From Bin80 sp965261255 (GTDB lineage: Bacteria; Bacteroidota; Rhodothermia; Rhodothermales; Bin80): a stretch of DNA of 64,000 nucleotides. Of this stretch, positions 26,625-34,487 are shown one piece after another. Numbering within the stretch: the stretch's first letter is position 1; every line of letters begins with the position of its first letter. The notes beneath the pieces were generated by a model. It did not search any database. It saw only the letters and a list, made by a program, of their open reading frames with translations, and had not been told where the DNA came from. The stretch covers positions 2,728,001 to 2,792,000 of the forward strand of contig CBDHCQ010000004.1 of NCBI GenBank assembly GCA_965261255.1, read 5' to 3'. The position numbers were made by a program, and so were the translations under genes.

Positions 26625-28565
26625 ATGAAAATCTTGAAAATTATAGCAAATTGCTTCTGCGGAGTTATCCTGTCCCTGACTGTCGCTATGCCTGGGCTGG
26701 CACAGGTACCGCAGGAATCAGACTATTACCGCATAGATACGGTCCCCATCCCACAGGATGTCATACTTGAAGTCGGGGGCATGTCCTTTACTCCAGACGG
26801 TAGACTTGGAGTTGCTACACGACGGGGTGAAATATGGCTGATTGATGATCCCGTCATGGCCGGATCCTCACCACCCCATTTTCAGCGTTTTGCATACGGT
26901 CTTCATGAAGCCCTTGGATTAGCCTGGCACAATGGTGGTTTCTATACTGCACAGCGCGGTGAATTGACCCACCTTGTGGATACCAACGGAGACGCCACCG
27001 CAGACCATTACAAAACCGTGTATGCCTGGCCGTTGGAGGGCAACTATCATGAGTACTCGTACGGCCCGCTCCTACAGGAAGACGGATCTATGGTGGTGGC
27101 GCTGAACCTAGGATGGATCGGGTACGGTGCCAGTCTTTCCAAGTGGCGCGGCTGGATGCTGTCAATTGACGAAGAGGGTCAAATGACTCCTATTGCAACC
27201 GGTATGCGTTCGCCAGCCGGTATGGGCATGAATGTGGAGGGGGAGCTGTTTTATGCAGAGAATCAGGGAGATTGGGTTGGTTCCGGGTACATCACACATG
27301 TGGAAACCGGAGACTTTGTGGGCAATCCTGCCGGACTGCGTTGGACGGACGAACCTGACTCTCCATTGTCCCTGAAGCCAGAGGATATCCCCGATACCGG
27401 AAAGCCCCTTTTCGAGATCGCCAAAGAAATTGATGCCCTTAAACCGCCTGCTGTCTGGCTCCCACACACGATTTTGGGCATATCCACATCGGATATCCTT
27501 CCCGATACTACAGGCGGCAGATTTGGACCATTTGAAGGGCAATTGTTTGTGGGCGATCAGGGACATAGCAAGATTGCACGTGTTTATCTGGAAAAAGTGC
27601 AAGGCGTGTACCAGGGGGCAGCAATAGCTTTTCGGGAAGACTTTGCTTCTGGAGTACTGCGTATGGCCTGGGATCCAGAAGGTGGAATGATGGTTGGTCA
27701 GACTAGTCGAGGCTGGGGTGCCACAGGTGGTAGACCGTATGCATTGCAGCGACTAGTATGGACCGGCAAAAGTCCGTTTGAGATGCATGAGGTTCACATC
27801 ATGCCAGACGGATTCTTGATCACACTGACACAGGCCGTGGATGAGGCTTCCGCCGGCAATGCCGCCAGCTATTCCGTAGAGAGCTTTACCTATAAATACC
27901 ATTCCACCTACGGCAGTGAACCTATCAACATTGCGTCACATACGATCAGGAACGCTATCGTGTCTGAGGATGGCCGGGAGGTCCGGTTGGTACTCAATGG
28001 CCTTCGTGAAGGATACATCCATTCGATAACTGCTCCGGGTTTACGCTCAAAAGATGGACACCCATTGCTGCATTCTGATGCGTTCTATACAGTGAATAGA
28101 ACGCCCGAGGGCGCATCTCTCCTGACTGACACTGGCAGCGGCAATACTGCTCAACCTGTTGATCTTAACGCACAAGCTTCTGAAAACAAGTCCGCAGTGG
28201 CACTGTCCGTGGGAACATTGCCAAATCTGCAATTCAGCACAAATGAATTCACTGTGACAGCAGGCAGCAACATCGCACTTACCTTTAATAACGACGACGA
28301 TATGTTACACAACCTTGTGGTCGTCGAAAGCGCTGCGGCAGATGAGGTTGCCTTGGCCGCAATGCAACTAGGGTTAAAAGGCCATGAGATGCAATATGTA
28401 CCTGACTCTGAAGCTATCCTAGCGCATACCAAGCTACTTGAACCAGGAGTTTCAGATACGATCGTATTTAGTGTCCCGGATATGCCCGGCGAGTACGTTT
28501 TCGTGTGTACATTCCCCGGCCACGCAAACACCATGCGCGGCATTATCCGTGTTGTTGACAGTTAA
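26625..28565 (+). CDS. Propeller dehydrogenase-like protein fused to a cupredoxin domain
   Basis: 646 residues from the ATG at 26625, which starts a good signal peptide. A longer frame from 26577 overlaps the preceding gene. Residues about 35-400 are a beta-propeller like the DUF7133 or PQQ-dependent sugar dehydrogenase group (GGMSFTPDGRLGVATRRGEIW, RSPAGMGMNVEGELFYAENQGDW). The final 110 residues form a plastocyanin/azurin-like domain with all four copper ligands visible: His in MLHN, then Cys, His and Met in FVCTFPGHANTM. Likely oxidises a sugar in the periplasm and passes electrons to copper. Confidence 0.82.
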   Translation: MKILKIIANCFCGVILSLTVAMPGLAQVPQESDYYRIDTVPIPQDVILEVGGMSFTPDGRLGVATRRGEIWLIDDPVMAGSSPPHFQRFAYGLHEALGLAWHNGGFYTAQRGELTHLVDTNGDATADHYKTVYAWPLEGNYHEYSYGPLLQEDGSMVVALNLGWIGYGASLSKWRGWMLSIDEEGQMTPIATGMRSPAGMGMNVEGELFYAENQGDWVGSGYITHVETGDFVGNPAGLRWTDEPDSPLSLKPEDIPDTGKPLFEIAKEIDALKPPAVWLPHTILGISTSDILPDTTGGRFGPFEGQLFVGDQGHSKIARVYLEKVQGVYQGAAIAFREDFASGVLRMAWDPEGGMMVGQTSRGWGATGGRPYALQRLVWTGKSPFEMHEVHIMPDGFLITLTQAVDEASAGNAASYSVESFTYKYHSTYGSEPINIASHTIRNAIVSEDGREVRLVLNGLREGYIHSITAPGLRSKDGHPLLHSDAFYTVNRTPEGASLLTDTGSGNTAQPVDLNAQASENKSAVALSVGTLPNLQFSTNEFTVTAGSNIALTFNNDDDMLHNLVVVESAAADEVALAAMQLGLKGHEMQYVPDSEAILAHTKLLEPGVSDTIVFSVPDMPGEYVFVCTFPGHANTMRGIIRVVDS

Positions 28566-28587
28566 GCCCTGCCCATTACGACCGCAG

Positions 28588-29436
28588 TTAAATACTGAGC
28601 TCCGAGAGATAGTTGTAGCTACTTGCAAGTGCCTCAAATATATCGGTCTCGCAACTGTCAAACTCAACAATCCAGTAATCTGCGGCAGCGGCAGACAGGA
28701 TCGCAGGAAAATCTTGTAGACCTGTGCCTATCGCTACCATGGGACCCTCGGTATTAATAACAGCACCATCCTTGATGTGCAGGAGCGGTGCACGAGGTCC
28801 AAAATCCTTCAGTACAGTCGCTGGATTGAGTCCAGCAACGAATGCCCACCAAGTGTCTATTTCGAAGAGAATGTCCGCGTTCATTCCTTCCAGGAGTCGA
28901 TAATATGGCAGGGATCCGTCCGGCAACTGTTCAAATTCCCACCAATGGTTGTGCAGATACAGCGTGAGGCCATTCCGGCTTGCGAACTCATGGCATTCGT
29001 TATACAGTTCAGTCAGTTCATCCACTCCCTCATTGGAGCGGTAACGCTCATCCATAGGCCAACCATGCCAAACCATATGGGTGCACTCGTAGGCCTCTGC
29101 AATCCTCAACATAGCCTCCCGGTCATCCCCCACAGGCAACTCCGCATGTGCAGCAATGACCTCCAGTCCCGCCTCACGGAGCAGCTGAGCTGCGCGTGAT
29201 ACGCTCAGGTTCTCGGGCCAGAATCCGGTCTCTACATTGCGGTACCCCATTGCAATCAATCTACCGAATACCTCAACAGCATCATGTTCGGATTGAATGT
29301 GATCACGTACCGAATACAACTGAACTGCTATCTTGGCCTTCACATCAGATTGTGCGCCACCGCTTACTTTATGGTAACCAGCTAATCCCAGCGCGCCCCC
29401 CATTGCTCCCAAAAATGCTCGTCGTGATTGTAACAT
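28588..29436 (-). CDS. Tat-exported sugar isomerase/epimerase-like TIM barrel (copy 2)
   Basis: 282 residues from the ATG at 29436; an upstream start at 29472 adds 12 residues before the twin-arginine signal MLQSRRAFLGAMGGALGLAG, so the shorter form is preferred. Same fold as the protein at 20217-21143 but not close to it: AVQLYSVRDHI, GYRNVETGFWPE, MVWHGWPMDERYRSN, LYLHNHWWEFE with His ligands, FEIDTWWAFVAG and PLLHIKDGA. Probably a metal-dependent sugar isomerase, epimerase or lyase working in the periplasm. Divergent from TonB receptor copy 2. Confidence 0.84.
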   Translation of the reverse strand: MLQSRRAFLGAMGGALGLAGYHKVSGGAQSDVKAKIAVQLYSVRDHIQSEHDAVEVFGRLIAMGYRNVETGFWPENLSVSRAAQLLREAGLEVIAAHAELPVGDDREAMLRIAEAYECTHMVWHGWPMDERYRSNEGVDELTELYNECHEFASRNGLTLYLHNHWWEFEQLPDGSLPYYRLLEGMNADILFEIDTWWAFVAGLNPATVLKDFGPRAPLLHIKDGAVINTEGPMVAIGTGLQDFPAILSAAAADYWIVEFDSCETDIFEALASSYNYLSELSI

Positions 29437-29571
29437 TTCAGTGGTTATGATTGTCCCGTCAAAGTACAACAATCTTTTTATGTTTGCAGTAGTACCTAAC
29501 CTAATGTTCTGTCCATTATCTTCTCATACAGAAACACTATCCTAGTTGGCTATCCAATTGGCTTTTAAACA

Positions 29572-31824
29572 GTGAATATCCGACACGTATTGCTCCTGCT
29601 CACACTATCCGCATGGACCGGTACAGCCATTGGACAGACTGCAAGCATCCGGGGATTCGTGACCGATGCCGATGATCGAGAGGCCCTCGTGGGCGTGAAT
29701 GTCGTTCTGGAGAGCGACACCGGGGGACTGAGAGGCGGTGTGACCGACGGTGATGGAATCTACAACCTTACACGCATCCCGGCAGGAACGTATGTGCTGC
29801 GATTTTCATTTGTTGGGTACACCGCCTGGTCAGATACCCTGGTCTTCCGGACTGGACAGCGACTGAACCTCAATATAGCCCTGCAAGCCTCCCCTCAAAT
29901 AATGGAGGAGGCGATTGTCGTAGCCGAGTCTGAAACCGGGGCTGCCCGGGTAACCGCCGGGCTGCAAACTGTGAGTCCAAAAGATATGGATCTGCTGCCA
30001 ACGCCAGATGTATCTGGAGATCTGGCCAGTTTCCTGACTACACTCCCGGGAGTAGTCACACTCGGTGACCGCGGCGGCCAATACTATATCCGAGGGGGCG
30101 AACCGTCGCACAATATGACACTGATAGACGGCATGTACGTCTACCAGCCCTATCATATTCTGGGGTTCTATTCAGCTTTTTCCTCTGACATTATTCACCA
30201 GGCGGATGTTCACACAGCCGGATACGGCGCCCCCTTTACCGGCCGCATTTCTTCAGTCATTGACATTAAATCCCGTAACGGAGATAAACGCAACTATACC
30301 GGGGCTGCTTCCATCGCCCCCTTCGTGAGTTCAGCTCAGATTGAGGGCCCCCTTATCTACAACAGACTTTCCTTTATGGCCTCTGCTCGCCAATCTGTTG
30401 TCAAACAAATTGCTCAGCACTATATCACCCAAGAAACGCCGTACACGTTCGGGGATGCCTTCCTTAAAGTGCACGGACAGATCAGCTCCAACAGCCAGCT
30501 CTCAATCAGTGCCATTTATACGAATGACCGAGGGAGCATTGGCCTGGAATCAGCTGACCGGATTCTTGAAGAAGTAGGTTGGCGTAACGCGGCAGTCGGT
30601 TTACGCTACGTCGTTCTGCCACGAGCACTGCCCTTCGTTGCCGAAATCCAGCTTTCTTACTCCTACCTCAAAACCGAGCAGGGACCTGCTAACGATCCGG
30701 TGCGCTGGTCGAGAATTTCAGGATTCCAGTATGCTGTCCATATGAACAGCTTTTATCAGCGAACACAGTGGAAATGGGGATTGTACTGGCGTGCACCACA
30801 GGTAACAGCCCACTTGGGTGGGCTTTTCCAGGATCTCGAGGTTGGCGTGAGCCGGCGTCATAAGGCCGGCATCTACCTTGAACCGGATTTCTACATCACC
30901 TCCGAATTGAGAGCCCGCGTAACAGCGATTGCAGAGGTGTTCCCTGGACAGGAAAACCGCAATAACCTTGAAGCACGCGCCCGGGCTAATTGGCAGCGTG
31001 GGGAACACGAGGTGAGCCTAGGGGCCGGCTGGTATCATCAGGAGATATTCGGGCTCAATGACCGCAGGGATGCTACCAATATCTTCACTTCATGGCGCAG
31101 TGCGCCAACAGAAAAACTCTCGCGCTCAATTCATGCACTTACCGGTTACCGAGTAAGCCCTTACCCATGGCTTGAATTATCTGCAGAAACCTACTACAAA
31201 CAGCTGAGTGATCTCTTTATTGCCGAGTGGACTGCCTACCCTCGCTTCACATCTCGTCTGCAACGGGCCGATGGCCAGGCTATGGGGATCGAACTGCGGG
31301 CCGAAGTTCGGCAACCAAGACTGTATGGATATATCAACTATGGCCTTTCCAGCGTGCTCTACACGTCCAAACAGCCCTCTGCCGAACTGTGGTTTGGAAG
31401 TGAAAACCTGGACTTTCGTCCACCTCATGACCGCAGGCATCAATTAAACATCGTCGCAACCACAAGTGTATCCGGCGTTGATGTCAGTGTACGGTGGAAT
31501 TTTGGCAGTGGACGTCCCTTTAATCATGTATATGGGTTCGACGGATTCGTCCTTCTCGATGGCATCCAAGACCTCTTTACGGTACCTGATGATCAGCGCG
31601 TGATCTACGGTCAGCCCTTTCAGGGATTACTCCCAACATACCATAGACTGGACGTATCACTTGAACGGGAGTTTGTCCTTGATAAATTCATCCTGACCGC
31701 ACAGGTCGGGGTGATTAACGCCTATAACAGGCGTAACCTGTTTGCGCTGGACTTATTCACTACCGAACGTAACTATCAGTTACCCATTGTACCCGTTGCC
31801 GGTTTGAAAATTGACTTTGACTGA
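29572..31824 (+). CDS. TonB-dependent receptor with carboxypeptidase-regulatory-like N-terminus (copy 2)
   Basis: 750 residues from a GTG start at 29572 that begins a good signal peptide (VNIRHVLLLLTLSAW). Domain order is the same as in copy 1: CarboxypepD_reg-like at about 25-105 (ASIRGFVTDADDREALVGVNV), plug with LPGVVTLGDRGGQYYIRGGEP, then a barrel ending GLKIDFD. Long blocks are shared with copy 1, for example ILGFYSAFSSDI and GLNDRRDATN. It opens a run of six tightly packed genes that continues to the symporter, so its ligand may be a peptide or amide. That link is inference. Confidence 0.92.
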   Translation: MNIRHVLLLLTLSAWTGTAIGQTASIRGFVTDADDREALVGVNVVLESDTGGLRGGVTDGDGIYNLTRIPAGTYVLRFSFVGYTAWSDTLVFRTGQRLNLNIALQASPQIMEEAIVVAESETGAARVTAGLQTVSPKDMDLLPTPDVSGDLASFLTTLPGVVTLGDRGGQYYIRGGEPSHNMTLIDGMYVYQPYHILGFYSAFSSDIIHQADVHTAGYGAPFTGRISSVIDIKSRNGDKRNYTGAASIAPFVSSAQIEGPLIYNRLSFMASARQSVVKQIAQHYITQETPYTFGDAFLKVHGQISSNSQLSISAIYTNDRGSIGLESADRILEEVGWRNAAVGLRYVVLPRALPFVAEIQLSYSYLKTEQGPANDPVRWSRISGFQYAVHMNSFYQRTQWKWGLYWRAPQVTAHLGGLFQDLEVGVSRRHKAGIYLEPDFYITSELRARVTAIAEVFPGQENRNNLEARARANWQRGEHEVSLGAGWYHQEIFGLNDRRDATNIFTSWRSAPTEKLSRSIHALTGYRVSPYPWLELSAETYYKQLSDLFIAEWTAYPRFTSRLQRADGQAMGIELRAEVRQPRLYGYINYGLSSVLYTSKQPSAELWFGSENLDFRPPHDRRHQLNIVATTSVSGVDVSVRWNFGSGRPFNHVYGFDGFVLLDGIQDLFTVPDDQRVIYGQPFQGLLPTYHRLDVSLEREFVLDKFILTAQVGVINAYNRRNLFALDLFTTERNYQLPIVPVAGLKIDFD

Positions 31825-31825
31825 T

Positions 31826-32719
31826 ATGCACAAACGTCTGGTTCTGGCAACGGCTGTACTGCTCCTCTTTTCCGCGTGCTCCGAAACCGTAGAAACACGT
31901 CTGGAAATTGAACACCCTTTTTCCGTCTTCGGCATTATTAACCCGAAAGCCGATACTCACGCTGTTCGCGTCTTCGAAATAAAAACCAACATCTCCGTGA
32001 TCCGTCCAGAACCCATTGATGCGATGGTGAGAACCATACATATGCAGACCGGAGAAATACAGGTATGGTGTGACTCCGTGATACAACTGGAGGACGGAGA
32101 TTACCGCCATGTGTACTGGTCCGCATTTGACGCAGTGGCGGAAGAAACCTATCACCTAGTTGTTGAGCGATCCGATGGCGCAAAAACAGAAGCGATCACT
32201 ACTGTACCTCCGCCCACTGAACTGGTTCTGCTTGAACCGGATACACTGAGACCTAGGGAGGCATTGATGCCACTGCTTATTAGAGGAGCTCCCCCGACTC
32301 TCCCACGTGTTGATGTCGAGTACATTCTAGTTGGATTTGAAGCCAATGGAACCGATCCGATCTTTAAACCCATTGTATTCAATTATGCCGGCCGTGCCGA
32401 GCCGGAACCGGGAGGTTTTCTGCTCAATATTGATCTTCGAGAAGATTATCTGGACATCTATAGGTTGTTCGACGCGGATAACGACGTAACGCCGGACATT
32501 ATTGATCTGCGGGAAATGATTATTACCGTCCACGTAGGAGATGCCAATTGGGTCTCACCTGTAGGTGCGTTCGACGAAGACTTTCTCGTAGAGCCTGGGG
32601 TGTTTTCCAACGTGGACAACGGCTTCGGGTATTTCGGGAGTGGTTACACTGAGGAAGTGTCCTTCCGGCCCCCGCTGGCATTACTCCGACGTGCGGGATT
32701 TTATGTCGGAGATGGCTGA
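31826..32719 (+). CDS. DUF4249-like lipoprotein, partner of receptor copy 2
   Basis: 297 residues from the ATG at 31826, one base after the receptor stop; a TTG at 31811 inside the receptor is a worse start. Lipobox LLFSAC with Cys at about residue 17. Same layout as the protein at 14391-15374: EHPFSVFGIINPKADTHAVRVFEIK, then YHLVVERSDGAKTEA with VPPP, then the conserved FSNVDNGFGYFGSGYTEE. Presumed surface partner of its receptor. Confidence 0.78.
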   Translation: MHKRLVLATAVLLLFSACSETVETRLEIEHPFSVFGIINPKADTHAVRVFEIKTNISVIRPEPIDAMVRTIHMQTGEIQVWCDSVIQLEDGDYRHVYWSAFDAVAEETYHLVVERSDGAKTEAITTVPPPTELVLLEPDTLRPREALMPLLIRGAPPTLPRVDVEYILVGFEANGTDPIFKPIVFNYAGRAEPEPGGFLLNIDLREDYLDIYRLFDADNDVTPDIIDLREMIITVHVGDANWVSPVGAFDEDFLVEPGVFSNVDNGFGYFGSGYTEEVSFRPPLALLRRAGFYVGDG

Positions 32720-33794
32720 GCCCGTAACTCCACTCATTGATGCGCATTTGGACCTGGCTTGGAATGCGCTTTCTTTTAACCGGGACCTGACGCTCTCCTT
32801 GGATGACCTGTGTGCGGTGGATTCACAGTATAACGATGCCCCGTTTCGCGGAAACTGCACCGTTTCACTGGATGAACTTGCGTATGCGAATTTGCGCGTT
32901 TGTGTAGCTACGCTGCTGGCGCGCAGCGGCCCCTCTCCTCCATTCACAACGCTCAGACGCGATCTGGATTTTGCGCACCCCTCTATCGCACATGCACATG
33001 CGCACGGACAGTTTGCATATTACGAGTGGCTCGAGCGAGCACAGCGAACACGTATCCTCCGTACTGTCGACGATTTGAATGCGCACTGGAGCAATCCAGA
33101 AACACTGGGACTCATTATCAGCTTCGAGGGATGTGATCCCATCCTGGATCCTGATGATGTGCACCGCTGGTACAAAATGGGCGTACGTGCAGCAGGACTA
33201 ACACATTACGGGGCAGGACAATACGCTTGCGGTACCGGCACTACCGGTGGACTGACCTCCCGGGGATTTGCCCTGCTCCGCGAATTTGAGTCTTTGAATA
33301 TTGCGCTAGATGTAACCCACCTGAGTGACCGAGGGATGGCCGATGTTATGAAACGCTACAGCGGACCGATTCTGGCCAGCCACCATAACTGCCGATCATT
33401 AGTACCTGGACAACGACAGCTCTCCGACGGGCAGATTCGTGACTTGATTGCCCGAGATGCTGTTATCGGTATAGCATTTGATGCATGGATGCTGTATCCC
33501 GGCTGGGTACGTGACAAGACCAGTCGCACCGTCGTAAATATGAGCGCCGCTGTGGATCATATGGACCATATCTGTGAACTCGCCGGCAATACCAGGCATG
33601 TTGCCATCGGCAGCGATCTGGATGGCGGGTTTGGCCGTGATCAGACACCTACTGGACTGGACCGCTATTCTGATCTGCACCTAATTAAGAGAGTTCTTTA
33701 CGAACGCGGCTACTCTCCTGACGACATAAACAGTATTTTTTACGGTAACTGGCTTAAATTCTTTCGCAATTGCCTACCTATAATTTATGCATAA
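32703..33794 (+). CDS. M19 membrane dipeptidase-like zinc hydrolase
   Basis: 363 residues from the ATG at 32703 (another ATG at 32712); the frame extends to 32640 inside the previous gene. Metal and catalytic motifs of renal dipeptidase: HLD in LIDAHLDLAWN, the bridging Glu in ISFEGCDP, and His residues in DVTHLSDRGM and ASHHNCRSL, followed by AIGSDLDGGFG. Family knowledge: M19 enzymes hydrolyse dipeptides, including those with a C-terminal D-residue. No signal peptide, so cytoplasmic. Overlaps the DUF4249 gene by about 17 bp and the next gene by 8 bp. Confidence 0.88.
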   Translation: MSEMAEPVTPLIDAHLDLAWNALSFNRDLTLSLDDLCAVDSQYNDAPFRGNCTVSLDELAYANLRVCVATLLARSGPSPPFTTLRRDLDFAHPSIAHAHAHGQFAYYEWLERAQRTRILRTVDDLNAHWSNPETLGLIISFEGCDPILDPDDVHRWYKMGVRAAGLTHYGAGQYACGTGTTGGLTSRGFALLREFESLNIALDVTHLSDRGMADVMKRYSGPILASHHNCRSLVPGQRQLSDGQIRDLIARDAVIGIAFDAWMLYPGWVRDKTSRTVVNMSAAVDHMDHICELAGNTRHVAIGSDLDGGFGRDQTPTGLDRYSDLHLIKRVLYERGYSPDDINSIFYGNWLKFFRNCLPIIYA

Positions 33795-34251
33795 TCGTAT
33801 CGAACGTCTGGAATCGCTCGGCTACCCGCTTGATGATGTGCCTGCTCCCGGTGGCCTGTATAAACCGGTTACGGTGATTGACACCATCGCTTATGTATCC
33901 GGCGCAGTGCCAGTAGCACGGGGCAACCTCCAGTTTGCAGGCAAGGTCCCATCCGACCTGGACCTTACCACTGCACAACGGGCAGCAGCGCTCTGCGGGG
34001 CTAACAACCTGCGCATGGCATGCCAAGCGCTGGGATCACTGGATCGTATTACCAGAGTGCTCCGGCTGACTGGCTTTGTCAACTCTGAACCTGACTTTAC
34101 AGATCAACACTTGGTGATTAACGGAGCGTCTGAGCTTCTGAAAGAGGTCTTTGGAGAAGCGGGAATCGGTGCACGCTCTGCCGTTGGTGTAGCCCAGTTA
34201 CCGCTGGGCAGTGCTGTAGAAACCGAGCTCATTCTGGAAATCCGACGATAA
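33787..34251 (+). CDS. RidA/YjgF-like protein
   Basis: 154 residues, the longer YjgF-like branch often labelled endoribonuclease L-PSP/chorismate-mutase-like. Blocks: ERLESLGYPLDDVPAPGG, VIDTIAYVSGAVPV, ITRVLRLTGFVNSEPDF and the C-terminal GARSAVGVAQLPLGSAVE with the Arg that in true RidA binds the substrate carboxylate. Family knowledge: RidA removes reactive enamine or imine intermediates from amino-acid breakdown, which fits the dipeptidase next door. Start overlaps the dipeptidase stop by 8 bp. Confidence 0.85.
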   Translation: MHNRIERLESLGYPLDDVPAPGGLYKPVTVIDTIAYVSGAVPVARGNLQFAGKVPSDLDLTTAQRAAALCGANNLRMACQALGSLDRITRVLRLTGFVNSEPDFTDQHLVINGASELLKEVFGEAGIGARSAVGVAQLPLGSAVETELILEIRR

Positions 34252-34487
34252 TGCCCTCAGCTTTTCGACGCGCACGCCGGGAAGCCCTGCATATTCTGAT
34301 AGCCTGGGCCGTCTGCCTAGCCTGGACAATTGGTTACTGCGCCATCTTTGCCTACAGACCCGGCAGTGTTGCACTGCTATGGGGTATGCCTGCATGGGTG
34401 GTTTTCGGTATAGGTCTCCCCTGGCTCATTGCTACAATCTACAGTCTCTGGTTCGCCCTGTTTCACATGAAGGATGAGGAGCAATGA
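34251..34487 (+). CDS. DUF997/YhdT-like small membrane subunit
   Basis: 78 residues, a basic N-terminus and two membrane helices, ending in LFHMKDEEQ. The ending resembles the FYMKD end of the DUF997/YhdT family, found beside sodium:pantothenate-type symporters. TAATG coupling with the RidA-like gene upstream, ATGA coupling with the symporter downstream. Likely a small subunit of that transporter. Confidence 0.75.
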   Translation: MPSAFRRARREALHILIAWAVCLAWTIGYCAIFAYRPGSVALLWGMPAWVVFGIGLPWLIATIYSLWFALFHMKDEEQ

